Shown: positions 18,026-26,135 of the stretch, one piece after another
Numbering within the stretch: the first letter of the stretch is position 1
How the letters are laid out: every line of letters starts with the position of its first letter
Origin: Pseudovibrio denitrificans JCM 12308
GTDB taxonomy: Bacteria > Pseudomonadota > Alphaproteobacteria > Rhizobiales > Stappiaceae
Direction of reading: 5' to 3'
Length of the DNA stretch: 64,000 nt
NCBI RefSeq assembly: GCF_001310815.1
Contig: NZ_BAZK01000001.1
Location: 333,503 to 397,502, forward strand
The notes under the pieces: generated by a model
The model's input: the letters and a program-made list of their open reading frames with translations, nothing else
Told to the model about the DNA's origin: nothing
Database searches by the model: none
Position numbers and translations under genes: made by a program

Positions 18026-18230
18026 CCCTTGTGTGCGAAATTAGTCTGGTCGACACCTGCGAAAATGGCGGCCAGACGCCACGGGTTCGCAGACCGGTAC
18101 ACAAGGAAACCGGCAGGCACAAAGCCTCCCATAACGCCTGACCATATGCGCAGCAAAAAACGCGCTCAAAAAGCGGTTTTCTGGCGCGTCGACGCCTTGT
18201 GTGTTCGTTCAGGCTGCGAAACCCGGCTCA
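18026..18230 (-). ncRNA. Candidate C4-type antisense RNA leader, copy 1
   Basis: The leader of the BRO operon contains paired blocks. The ribosome-binding-site block b2 (18026-18035, plus-strand CCCTTGTGTG) and an upstream copy b1 (18195-18204, CCTTGTGTGT) are both complementary to b' (18099-18106, ACACAAGG). The block a1 (18211-18226, containing CTGCGAAACCCG) and a2 (18056-18063, CTGCGAAA) are complementary to a' (18081-18095, CGGGTTCGCAGA). Order and spacing are those of the C4 system of P1/P7, in which a processed RNA with a' and b' masks the ribosome-binding site of the antirepressor operon. The Rha operon has the same arrangement. A TTGACA lies upstream at 18276-18281, without a good -10. 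Confidence 0.7.
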
Positions 18231-18342
18231 CCGCTTTCAGATGAGCTTGGACAGGTTGACGGAGGATGGGAAGGTTGTCAAGGGAGGTGGAATCTGTCCA
18301 AAACAATATCTCCATTACATTCTATAAAAGCTGTTTTTAAAA

Positions 18343-19155
18343 ATGTCAGAAAGCACGTCCTCTTCACCTGCCGAAAGCAAAAAAGACAAAACATGGCAGC
18401 ACTACGCTATCGCGGTATTGGTCTTGTTTGTCATCATAGTTTGGTTCCTAAACTTAGATCACGCTTTGAACTCGCTTTCAGGAGAAGACGCCAAGATTTA
18501 TGAGCTTGGCACACTCGGTGATGCATTCGGAATCGCCAACTCCCTGTTCTCCGGCCTAGCCTTCTTAGGACTGCTTTATGCGGTGAAGCTCCAGCGCGAT
18601 GAACTGCATGAGGTGAAAGAAGAACGAAAGGCAGTGGTGAAGCAATTTGAGCAGCAAGAACGGCAAGCCGAGATCAGGCATAAAGCTGAAATTGCGAAAT
18701 ACGAGGAGCAGCTTGCGAACAGTAAGAAGCAGGAGTTGCGGAGAGAAAATGATGCTCGCTTCTTTCAACTGTTGAGCCTTTATCGAGAAAACTACAACTC
18801 AGCTTCTGCTGACAAATTTCGTGGACCTAAAGGCTGGGATCAGTTGGCAAAAGCGTTGATTGGGGCAAGTGAAAATAGCGACATTTATCACACAACAGGT
18901 CAGTTTATTTGGGGAACGCATAGAACTCTTAAAGTTGCTCTAGATCAACTTAATGCATCCAGTACGTCAGGAGTGCATTCATCTGAGGAGATAAATAATT
19001 ATCATGTAATAATTATGGCGCAGCTAACAATTTGGGATGCATTAATATTTTGGAAATACGAGAAAAACATTGGAAGTAACTCGTCGGTCAAAATATTTAT
19101 AAAGGAGTACTTTATTATCAATGAAAGGACTGAGAAGTTTTTCGAGGATCAGTAA
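18343..19155 (+). CDS. AbiC-like putative phage abortive-infection protein
   Basis: A 270-residue protein with two N-terminal membrane helices (about 20-38 YAIAVLVLFVIIVWFL and 66-85 FGIANSLFSGLAFLGLLYAV), a charged coiled coil (about 86-135, QRDELHEVKEERKAVVKQFE), then a helical C-terminal domain beginning with FFQLLSLYRENY. The segment LGDAFGIANSLFSGLAFLGL followed by an LQRDEL coiled coil is the signature layout of the putative abortive-infection family related to lactococcal AbiC (putAbiC). Such proteins are thought to stop phage propagation at the cost of the infected cell. It sits between phage regulatory genes and a three-gene cargo cluster, so it is probably an anti-superinfection gene of the island. 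Confidence 0.75.
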   Translation: MSESTSSSPAESKKDKTWQHYAIAVLVLFVIIVWFLNLDHALNSLSGEDAKIYELGTLGDAFGIANSLFSGLAFLGLLYAVKLQRDELHEVKEERKAVVKQFEQQERQAEIRHKAEIAKYEEQLANSKKQELRRENDARFFQLLSLYRENYNSASADKFRGPKGWDQLAKALIGASENSDIYHTTGQFIWGTHRTLKVALDQLNASSTSGVHSSEEINNYHVIIMAQLTIWDALIFWKYEKNIGSNSSVKIFIKEYFIINERTEKFFEDQ

Positions 19156-19338
19156 TTTGTAATCATTCACTTGATGTTGGCCGCAAAAAGCGTCAACTTG
19201 ATTAACTTAAGTCAGACCCAGAAAACCTCGTAATTTTTGCGAGGCATTTTACTTGATCAGCCCATCCTTCCAACTCCCCGGGTTGGCAAAGTGTAAGACT
19301 CATAATAAATCAATTAAAAGTTGATTTAGGAGATTGTG

Positions 19339-20040
19339 ATGTCTGAATTTGTCGCAGATTGTCTTTGGTGCGGCTGTAAAAAAATGACGTTCGAGTATGT
19401 TGGAGAACATGCAAAGATAGACCTGTTTGATGATGTTGAAAATGTTCAGTTTTTTGGCACCTGTCGTAATTGCGAAGCTGGTTCTGTTTTGACTTGCAAA
19501 CCAAAACGTCAAATGAACCGCTATGAACATCAAGAAAGATGGGCAGAAGACCAAGGATACTCAAGATCGGTATTCACTGACTTAGTTCAACTCAGGCCTC
19601 CTGCAGTCAATCAAATCCCTTGCCCTGAACACGTGCCAGAACCAATCCGGAGTGCCTTTGACGAAGGTGCTAAATGCCTGACCGAAGATTGTTATAATGC
19701 TACCGGAGCTATGTTCCGTTTATGTTTGGACCTGACAACCAAAGATAAACTGCCGCAAACTCCAGCGGATGATGGCGGCCCTAACAAGTATGTCAGAGGT
19801 AATCTCGCTGCCAGAATAAACTGGCTTTGTGAGGAAGAACACCTCAACCCTAAACTGAAAAGGTTTGCTGAAAAAATTAAGTTAGATGGAAACGATGGTG
19901 CTCATGTTGGCAATTTGAAAAAGATTGATGCTGAGGATCTGGCGACGTTTACCAAACACCTCCTCGAAAATATCTACACACTTCCAGAAAGTCTTGAGCT
20001 TTCATTTGAAAGACGTAGTTCAGAGAAGGAAACTTCATGA
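19339..20040 (+). CDS. DUF4145-domain protein, first gene of a putative defence cluster
   Basis: A 233-residue soluble protein. The N-terminus has CLWCGCKK and GTCRNCEAGSVLTC, a zinc-ribbon-like pair of CxxC motifs. From about residue 90 comes the DUF4145 helical bundle, with the characteristic FDEGAKCLTEDCYNATGAMF and FRLCLDLT pattern followed by LAARINWLCEE and IKLDGNDGAHVGN. DUF4145 is often linked to restriction and defence enzymes and resembles HEPN-type bundles; here no HEPN RxxxxH motif is visible. The start MSEF has AGGAGATTG upstream. Its stop overlaps the next start (ATGA), so the genes are coupled. Confidence 0.8.
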   Translation: MSEFVADCLWCGCKKMTFEYVGEHAKIDLFDDVENVQFFGTCRNCEAGSVLTCKPKRQMNRYEHQERWAEDQGYSRSVFTDLVQLRPPAVNQIPCPEHVPEPIRSAFDEGAKCLTEDCYNATGAMFRLCLDLTTKDKLPQTPADDGGPNKYVRGNLAARINWLCEEEHLNPKLKRFAEKIKLDGNDGAHVGNLKKIDAEDLATFTKHLLENIYTLPESLELSFERRSSEKETS

Positions 20041-20819
20041 GCGATCGCATCTATCATTACACTTCCGTTCAATCACTGGCGTGTATATTGAAATATAAGA
20101 CCATGCGCTTCACAAGACTGGACTGCCTTAATGATCCGAATGAAGGGATTGCTCTTAACTTCAAAAACTCAGCAAAGCAGATTTATTGCTCTTCATGGAC
20201 TAAACGGCATGATGACTTCATTCCAATGTGGAGAATGTACTCTGACTTAGATGGCATACGGTTATCACTGCCTGAAGAGATATTTAAGGTCCGAGGTCAA
20301 ACACAGGCTCCGGAATCAATGAAACCAGTCAGGTACAATTATCTCTCAAATGAAGTTCAGGTAACCGAAGTTAACTCGAAAGATAGTAAGACTTCTGAGG
20401 TTGGCTTGGGACAACTCTGCGGGCCAGATCCAGTTTTGTACCAAAAGGACGAATTTGAGATTTCGCCTGTTTTTTCTTTCGGGGACGCAGATATCCAAGA
20501 AGACCAACATTCGTTCGCAGCAATCGGCCTTTTCAAAGGAGCACATTGGGAGTTTGAGGAGGAGGTAAGGTTTAGGCTTATGAGAAACCTCGCCATAACA
20601 ACTACAAAAAGTTACGGTGAGGTCTTTAGGAACAATATATCTTATGAGCAAAGATTTGTAGATGTGCCTCTATGCGAAGGTGTGTTTGAACATGCGGAAG
20701 TAATGCTCGGTCCATTGTGCAAGAACTCGCCAAATGAAATTTTAGTTGACGCACTTCTCAAAAATTACGCGCCCAATGCGAAAGTAAGTAAAAGTCAAAT
20801 TGATATTCAAAAAATTTAA
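20037..20819 (+). CDS. DUF2971-domain protein, second gene of the putative defence cluster
   Basis: A 260-residue soluble protein beginning SDRIYHYTSVQSLACILKYK, then TMRFTRLDCLNDPNEG, the diagnostic N-terminus of DUF2971, followed by CSSWTKRHDDFIPMWRMYSD and GIRLSLP. The family has a fold distantly like ADP-ribosyl-accepting or toxin-like enzymes in some analyses, but its activity is unproven. Conserved HYT, DPNE and MWRMY residues are present. The start overlaps the DUF4145 stop codon by 4 bases, and the next gene starts 13 bases after its stop, so all three form an operon. Confidence 0.8.
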   Translation: MSDRIYHYTSVQSLACILKYKTMRFTRLDCLNDPNEGIALNFKNSAKQIYCSSWTKRHDDFIPMWRMYSDLDGIRLSLPEEIFKVRGQTQAPESMKPVRYNYLSNEVQVTEVNSKDSKTSEVGLGQLCGPDPVLYQKDEFEISPVFSFGDADIQEDQHSFAAIGLFKGAHWEFEEEVRFRLMRNLAITTTKSYGEVFRNNISYEQRFVDVPLCEGVFEHAEVMLGPLCKNSPNEILVDALLKNYAPNAKVSKSQIDIQKI

Positions 20820-20832
20820 TTAGAGAGAGACC

Positions 20833-21873
20833 GTGTTTACATCCAGATTTGACGATTCAAGTATTGAAGCTATCCGAAAGTCAATTTTCATTTTTGCATC
20901 GATGATCGGTTTTGTTTGGTGGTATCAACTCAGCCTTACCTTACCCAAGGACTTTGTACTCTCAGGAGCCAATCCTCCAGTCCAGATCACATACCTCCAC
21001 GCCCTTAAAGTACTTGGTATCTTGCAATTGTATTTGCTAATACGTCTATTCGTCTCCTTCCGGGTTCATCAGGCGAAGTTTGAGAAAACTTGGATTATAG
21101 ATGAGGTGAAGGATGAAGACTTTAAAACGATTAGAGAGCAAATAGAGAAGTTCATACACTACGCTGAAACCAAAGAGGTAAATGTAGCTGGCACTCATTT
21201 CGATAAAGAGTATTTTGATAAATACTTTGATTTAGTGCGAGAAATCCGTCAAAATATCGACGAACATATCAATTCTCCATCTGATGAGTCGGAAGTAACC
21301 ACCGCAATACTTAAGAAAATTAAACAGATTGAAAAGAGCTTTTCAGGAGCGCTAAAGCAACTCAGCGATACTCCACCACAATCTGCAGATACCAAAGACA
21401 CCCAGTTTATACTGAAAGATCTTGCTCCACTCAAACAGCAAGTACAAGAAATAGCCGGTGAGTTATCAATCTTGTTCAAGCAAGCGCCAGAACAAAGTTA
21501 TTCTAAAACACTCAGCAGTATTCATAGTGGAATGGAGCAAGCATTTAAATTAAATGAGGATATATTTAGCAATCTCAAAGATTTAAGGAAGCTACCTGAG
21601 GCATTTGACCAGAGTGGTCTTAGAGACGCGCTAAATATCGATAGTAGCTCGCTGTTACATGCTAAATCAGTGCGAGCCAAAGAAATGTTTGTATTTGAGC
21701 TGCTCATACCAACAGCTGTATCAATCGGTTCTCTCGCTATCTGTTCGAATGTGTTTTTGATTGGCTCTTGGTACTATACTGCGCCATTTACACTGATTAT
21801 TGCCCTTCTAGGCTTCGGATATTACTGGAACCGCTATGGCAACACTACTTTTCAGACCGCAGCCAAATCATGA
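20833..21873 (+). CDS. Four-helix membrane protein with long coiled coil, third gene of the putative defence cluster
   Basis: A 346-residue protein with a GTG start preceded by AGAGAGAGACC. Two N-terminal membrane segments (about 17-33 and 53-72, YLHALKVLGILQLYLLIRLF), a central charged coiled coil of about 200 residues (85-285), and two C-terminal membrane segments (about 290-308 and 316-335) place the coiled coil in the cytoplasm as a closed loop between membrane anchors. No enzymatic motif. With a DUF4145 protein and a DUF2971 protein upstream, it looks like the membrane effector or sensor of a small system. Convergent with the next gene. Family not recognised. Confidence 0.7.
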   Translation: MFTSRFDDSSIEAIRKSIFIFASMIGFVWWYQLSLTLPKDFVLSGANPPVQITYLHALKVLGILQLYLLIRLFVSFRVHQAKFEKTWIIDEVKDEDFKTIREQIEKFIHYAETKEVNVAGTHFDKEYFDKYFDLVREIRQNIDEHINSPSDESEVTTAILKKIKQIEKSFSGALKQLSDTPPQSADTKDTQFILKDLAPLKQQVQEIAGELSILFKQAPEQSYSKTLSSIHSGMEQAFKLNEDIFSNLKDLRKLPEAFDQSGLRDALNIDSSSLLHAKSVRAKEMFVFELLIPTAVSIGSLAICSNVFLIGSWYYTAPFTLIIALLGFGYYWNRYGNTTFQTAAKS

Positions 21874-21894
21874 TGGCTGCGGTTATGAGCAAGC

Positions 21895-22665
21895 CTACTT
21901 CAGCCGCAGAACATTGATGTTATAGAGCTCGCTTTGAGGATCGTCGTCACAGGCGAGCGACACATGCCATTTGCTGTCGTATGGCTTCATGGAAATGGTT
22001 CTTTGGCTGACGCCAGATGAGCCGTCTGCCCTCACCTCACTGCAATCAATAATGCTCAGATACTGGGTCTCTGCGATGGAGTGCAGAACGGTATCTTCCG
22101 CCACCACCATCACATGCCCGGTATCCGTCGGATGCTCATCTGCGGGCAGTGACCACGCCAGGATGGATCCACGGGCAATGTAATAGGGCCCGATGTTGAC
22201 CGTGCCGTCGTCAAACTGCGTGATGTTCTGCTTCACAAAAAACTCGTCTGACCCTTGCGTCGCATAGCAGTTCGCGAGCTTCTTTTTTCCCTTCGGATTG
22301 AGCGCGGCCCCAACACCGCCGCAGACATGAGAGACCACGTGGTTGATAAAGCCGGAGCAATCGGTGAGCACAAACGGCGCGTCGTTTACAATGCCAATAC
22401 AGGGGTTGCTTCTACTGCCTGCCATTCCGTAGACCCCAAAGGTGGAGACGGTGTAAGGGGACTTTATCCGCTCATTGAGCGCATCTTTGGCTGCTTGGAG
22501 CTGCTTAGGGAAACTGCCGTTTTCCAGATTGTGAAAGTCCGAGAACCTCTCATTTTCAAGAAAGTCGGCCTCGCCATAGGCATAGACATTGAGCACCTGC
22601 TCGGTCGCCAAAACAAAGCTCTGCGCGCACTCTAAAACAGAGCCGTAATTGATGGGCAATAACAT
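21895..22665 (-). CDS. NlpC/P60- or CHAP-like cysteine-hydrolase-type protein
   Basis: A 256-residue soluble protein. FVLTDCSGFINHVV resembles the catalytic-cysteine helix of NlpC/P60 and related papain-like hydrolases (DCSGF), and DTGHVMVVAED matches the catalytic-histidine strand (GHVxxV); the spacing of about 90 residues is acceptable. Family members cut peptidoglycan peptides or amides. No signal peptide and no wall-binding domain are seen, so it may be cytosolic or exported by other means. It may instead belong to an uncharacterised branch. Divergent from the helical protein at 23052. Confidence 0.5.
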   Translation of the reverse strand: MLLPINYGSVLECAQSFVLATEQVLNVYAYGEADFLENERFSDFHNLENGSFPKQLQAAKDALNERIKSPYTVSTFGVYGMAGSRSNPCIGIVNDAPFVLTDCSGFINHVVSHVCGGVGAALNPKGKKKLANCYATQGSDEFFVKQNITQFDDGTVNIGPYYIARGSILAWSLPADEHPTDTGHVMVVAEDTVLHSIAETQYLSIIDCSEVRADGSSGVSQRTISMKPYDSKWHVSLACDDDPQSELYNINVLRLK

Positions 22666-23051
22666 TTCCAGTTTCCTTTATTGGTCTTGTCTGGAGTTGT
22701 TCAGATATCAACGCGCCAACCTAAGTTTTGTCAGTGCCAACACCCAAGCCCTATCTCAATCTAAGGTGTACACCCCTTTTACCTACACCCCCGCATTTTA
22801 TGCTGCTTGCATTTGTCTTTGAGGGACTTTTTAGCGCCTAAAATTTGAATGCATGAGCAGGTTTAAATGACTGGCTTTTGAGGCTCTGTGATGGAGCTGA
22901 AACGCCCTGCTCTCAGCTGTTGGTAAGCCGGAAACAGCGCTTTAGGTGCGCCATGGCGCATGCAAGAGTAATGCACGTTACTCTTCAGAATGACGCCAGA
23001 TTCCTTCTGGCATCATCCTTTCGGATGCCCCAGTTTTATTGCGGAGGCGGA
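22666..23051. other. Intergenic region between divergent genes
   Basis: About 385 bases. A perfect 10-bp palindrome GGTGTACACC at 22765-22774 and a small hairpin (GCCAGA-TTCCT-TCTGGC) near 22990-23008 are the only structures seen. No gene. An open frame runs through its right part into the gene at 23052, but it has no ribosome-binding site. Confidence 0.4.
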
Positions 23052-23675
23052 ATGCAAATTGATCATTTAAGCCAGTATTTTAGCCGTGGCTTTTCCATTG
23101 AGAACGGGCAGCAGGTGCATGCACCGCTTGTCACCTTTGAGGAGTGGATGGAACGCCCGGGCATGCGGGACAACTGGATCAAAACCACCCAAGATGGCTT
23201 TGACAGAAACATGAAATATCTTGATGGAGCCACCGCGCATTATCAGGCGATTCAAGATATGATGCCCCGATGGATCCAGCAGGATAAAGAACGTCTTGCC
23301 AAGGCTCAGAGCAATCTGGCGCAGGCGCAAACTCCGGAAGACCGTGCTGTCTATCAACTCCACGTAGACACTGCGCAGAAGGAGCTGGATCATCTTTACG
23401 ATGTGAAGCGGAAAATGAACGATCCGGACTACAAGATTGAATGGATGGAACAGCGTGGCTACTTCGATAACGTCGCCCAGTTCCTGCCCGGTCAGTCATC
23501 CGAACAGGTCAAACAGACCTATGTGGCTGGCGGTGATCTACGCAAAGACTTCGATCCTCTCACCACCATTGAAGCCCGAAAAGCGCTGCCCCCTGTTGAG
23601 GCTCTGATGCCTTTGCCACCTACTGTTTGGAGTGGAGAGCCCAGCAAGCACGCAAACATCGGTCAGCCGGCTTAG
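23052..23675 (+). CDS. Helical soluble protein, unknown function
   Basis: A 207-residue protein starting MQIDHLSQYFSRGFSI, with GGAGGCGG just upstream as ribosome-binding site; an in-frame extension further upstream has no such signal. The middle (about 60-130) is strongly helical and charged (RWIQQDKERLAKAQSNLAQ, HLYDVKRKMNDP), probably a coiled coil, followed by a proline-rich end (LPPVEALMPLPPTVW). No signal peptide, membrane segment or recognised domain. It is divergent from the NlpC-like gene and convergent with the RTX gene. It could be a secreted effector or phage virion-associated protein, but nothing decides this. Confidence 0.55.
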   Translation: MQIDHLSQYFSRGFSIENGQQVHAPLVTFEEWMERPGMRDNWIKTTQDGFDRNMKYLDGATAHYQAIQDMMPRWIQQDKERLAKAQSNLAQAQTPEDRAVYQLHVDTAQKELDHLYDVKRKMNDPDYKIEWMEQRGYFDNVAQFLPGQSSEQVKQTYVAGGDLRKDFDPLTTIEARKALPPVEALMPLPPTVWSGEPSKHANIGQPA

Positions 23676-23714
23676 ACCCACCCAAACCATGATTTGAGCG
23701 GGTCCAAAGCTTTA

Positions 23715-24758
23715 TCAGAGCAGGAAACCGCTCAGGTCATAACCTTGACCGTCACTTCCAAAGACGAAATTGACATGCTCTTCGCTTGTATAGAAATCAG
23801 CCAGGATCACGCCGGTGTTCAGCTGACCATCTGCGAAGTCGTCCTGAGATGAAACGAAGAGGTCGTTTCCAACTTTGTAGAAGGCCAAATCGGCACCAAG
23901 TGTTTTATCAAGGAACACTCTGTCATTTGATCCGCCTGAATCACGGATGATTGCGATACCAGCTTCATAGTGCCGTATCTGATCATCGCCTGCTCCAAGC
24001 TCCACCTGCGCAGTCCCAGCACGTGTATGAACTTGGTCGTCGCCCTCACCAGCATCGATCAACGCGTTTAGTCCATCGGTGACAATGACATCATTACCCA
24101 TGCCTGCGAACACTTCAGCAAACTCACCGTAAGTCTCAATCGTGTCCGCACCGTCTCCAGCATTAATTGTTGCGTGAGCACCTCTGGAAATGATCGTGTC
24201 ATCACCTTCACCGCTGGTGATTTTGTTACCACTGGCCGTCGCGTCAACGAAAATAAAGTCATTTCCGGTGCCACCATCAACGGTGTTGTTGCTCCCATAA
24301 GATTCGATGTGATCGTTATCAGCGCCTCCTGATAGAAGTGAATGTGCACCGGTAGAGCTGACAATGTAGTCCTCTCCATCACCGCCATAGAGTTTGTCTG
24401 TACCCTGTGTCCCCTTTTCATCCAGTAGGTCGTCACCACTACGGCCAAACACTACATCACTACCAGTTCCACCGTAGAGCCGATCATTACCGCTGCCACC
24501 ATCCAGGTAATCATCGCCCTGATCACCATAAAGATAGTCATTGCCCTGCTCACCGTGCAGAGCGTCATCATCATCGCCACCTGAAATTCTGTCGTAGCCG
24601 TAACCGCCTTCAATGTAGTCTTTGCCTTCGCCGCCGTAGATCAGGTCGTCGCCGCCCTCACCGTAAAGCATATCATTGCCACCCAAGCCTCGAATTTCAT
24701 CGTTTTCTTCGTTGCCATGAATATCATTGTTGTTGTGATCGCCGACGTAATAACCCAT
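23715..24758 (-). CDS. RTX (hemolysin-type calcium-binding repeat) protein
   Basis: A 347-residue protein made almost entirely of RTX nonapeptides (GGxGxDxUx) from residue 5 to about 260, for example GGNDMLYGEGGDDLIYGGEG. These repeats fold into a calcium-loaded beta-roll outside the cell. The last 90 residues lack repeats and end in DLSGFLL, a hydrophobic C-terminus like the type I secretion signal. No enzymatic domain is attached, so it is a pure repeat protein, possibly surface or matrix. No type I secretion genes are nearby, so export would depend on a system elsewhere. Confidence 0.9.
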   Translation of the reverse strand: MGYYVGDHNNNDIHGNEENDEIRGLGGNDMLYGEGGDDLIYGGEGKDYIEGGYGYDRISGGDDDDALHGEQGNDYLYGDQGDDYLDGGSGNDRLYGGTGSDVVFGRSGDDLLDEKGTQGTDKLYGGDGEDYIVSSTGAHSLLSGGADNDHIESYGSNNTVDGGTGNDFIFVDATASGNKITSGEGDDTIISRGAHATINAGDGADTIETYGEFAEVFAGMGNDVIVTDGLNALIDAGEGDDQVHTRAGTAQVELGAGDDQIRHYEAGIAIIRDSGGSNDRVFLDKTLGADLAFYKVGNDLFVSSQDDFADGQLNTGVILADFYTSEEHVNFVFGSDGQGYDLSGFLL

Positions 24759-24952
24759 GTTTTAACACCCATTTTAGAATAAAATAATTCAGTCAAATAA
24801 ATCACTTAGACCATTATTCGACGCAGCATGCATATCTGATTCTTCCTTTGCGTCATTACTGTAATGTTTTCAGTAAATAAGGGCTGAACACGACGATGTT
24901 TTAGGGTTATTACGTATTGCCAAACCTTCGTACTAGAAGGTCGCCAAACGAC
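24759..24952. other. AT-rich intergenic region
   Basis: About 190 bases upstream of the RTX gene, AT-rich, presumably its promoter. No gene or hairpin recognised. Confidence 0.4.
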
Positions 24953-25303
24953 TTAACTTCCAATCTTTGGGATCTTGGGATTCTCACGCCAACGCCGTGC
25001 AATCTTGACGAGCCCCTCGGACAGCGCCAAACCGCACAAGCCCAAAACAAACCCTGTAGCTCCTTCCACACTGGCGTCACGTACGTTAGACCAACTGGAG
25101 ATAAAGGGTGCAGCTATGGGCGTCAGGTGGCCAGCAAATAAAGCGCCGACAATTGCTGTCCCAATCGTTCTTAAGAGCCAGAGGAGCCAGCCATCTTTTC
25201 GTTCCTCCTTTGAAGAAACTATTGCCCGAACTAAACCACCGAAGAAGCCTGCCGAAACATGTACAAGTTTAATTCCCAGAAAAGCGTGTAGTGGGTCACT
25301 CAT
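24953..25303 (-). CDS. Small membrane protein, holin-like
   Basis: A 116-residue protein starting MSDPLHAFLG (18 bases inside the longest frame). Hydrophobic segments at about 10-30 (IKLVHVSAGFFGGLVRAI), 43-65 (LLRTIGTAIVGALFAGHL) and 85-102 (GFVLGLCGLALSEGLVKI) separated by short charged loops, with a basic C-terminus, fit a phage holin-like topology. It follows the nuclease-lysis cassette on the same strand, after a terminator. No named holin family can be assigned. Confidence 0.45.
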   Translation of the reverse strand: MSDPLHAFLGIKLVHVSAGFFGGLVRAIVSSKEERKDGWLLWLLRTIGTAIVGALFAGHLTPIAAPFISSWSNVRDASVEGATGFVLGLCGLALSEGLVKIARRWRENPKIPKIGS

Positions 25304-25324
25304 TGTGCTTCCAATCTTCAAAAG

Positions 25325-25352
25325 AAAACCCGGCCTTTGGGGAGGCCGGGTC
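25325..25352 (-). terminator. Terminator after the nuclease gene
   Basis: On the minus strand ACCCGGCC and GGCCGGGT pair around TCCCCAAA, followed by TTTTCTTTTG. It ends the cassette running from the M15 peptidase to the nuclease. Confidence 0.8.
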
Positions 25353-25376
25353 TAAGCATCCTTCAGGTATGCTTGC

Positions 25377-25880
25377 CTACTGATCCAGACACCAGGGCGC
25401 GACCTTGGTGCCGCCGTCATAGGGCACTGCATGATCGTTCTGGATGAGAAGCTCTGCCAGATCCCGCCCATCGTTCAGTGCCAGCCTGCCGACGGCGCGG
25501 CCTGCGTATTTACCCAGCTTCACATCCGTCAGCACCAGCGTGTCCTGCGGCTTCAAATGGGCCTTTACAAACTCCGTGGCCTCAAGCCCCAGTTGCTTCT
25601 CCCGCTGTTTGATATGTGCCGGCACATCCGCTGCTTTGCCGCCATAGAGCGCTGAGCAACCTGTGCTGCGCTTTTCCGGCGTATCAATGCCCTCCAGCCG
25701 CACATCCACCCGCTTGAAGTCCAGCGGCCAGACTTCCACGTCCACGCGCACGGTGTCGGCGTCAATCACCTTGATGATCTTGGCGGCGTAAGGCCCGGGC
25801 AGTGTCCGGCTCTTGGCTAATGATTGCTGTGCGCCCGCCCAGATCGTCAGGCACAGAATGACTGTCAGAAGATGTTTCAT
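25377..25880 (-). CDS. Secreted thermonuclease-family (SNase-like) nuclease
   Basis: A 167-residue protein with a Sec signal peptide (MKHLLTVILCLTIWAGAQQS) and a staphylococcal-nuclease fold. Visible motifs: VIDADTVRVDVEVW (the Ca-binding Asp region), VRLEGIDTPEKR (the arginine and D-T-P motif) and GKYAGRAVGRLAL with DLAELLIQNDHAVPYDGG at the C-terminus, as in the family. It degrades DNA or RNA in the periplasm or outside. Its start overlaps the stop of the upstream small lipoprotein frame (ATGA). It is grouped with a holin and an endopeptidase, so it may help clear host DNA at lysis or block incoming DNA. Confidence 0.88.
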   Translation of the reverse strand: MKHLLTVILCLTIWAGAQQSLAKSRTLPGPYAAKIIKVIDADTVRVDVEVWPLDFKRVDVRLEGIDTPEKRSTGCSALYGGKAADVPAHIKQREKQLGLEATEFVKAHLKPQDTLVLTDVKLGKYAGRAVGRLALNDGRDLAELLIQNDHAVPYDGGTKVAPWCLDQ

Positions 25881-26135
25881 GGGAACCTTTCAGAATTTGG
25901 CAAGCCGGTTGCTGCCATGTGTCGATCGCGCACACAGCCCGCCGCAGAGCCTGATAGTGCGCCGAGATCTGTCGCAGCTTTGAATGCCGCGGCAGGGTCT
26001 CCAGCTCCTGCGCAACCCCAGCGGAGTATGTGAGGCTGTAGGCTGAAGTGTCGGAGTTGGAAAGCGCCAGTGATAGCTTGAGGCTGGTTCTGGCGGATCA
26101 GAGCCCGTGCTTGCGCAGGCGCTCAGGCAGGTCAT
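25877..26135 (-). CDS. Possible small lipoprotein of the lysis cassette, two apparent frameshifts
   Basis: A frame starting MTCLSACASTGSDPPEP, with a lipobox-like LSAC and GGAGG 9 bases upstream, overlaps the end of the upstream 73-residue gene in another frame, as Rz1 overlaps Rz. Adding one C to GCCTC near 26082 switches to a frame of balanced composition (LKLSLALSNSDTSAYSLTYS, then LRQISAHYQALRRAVCAIDT), and adding one C near 25882 would end it at the TGA inside the nuclease start (ATGA). The hypothesised product is 86 residues. The hydrophobic part of the signal is short, so spanin identity is only suggested. Confidence 0.4.

Noticed and set aside
18029..18244. Plus-strand 71-residue frame in the BRO leader
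   Set aside because: It lies inside the paired leader, has poor composition and no ribosome-binding site. Its similarity to so-called Ash/Icd-like proteins is explained by the conserved RNA leader.
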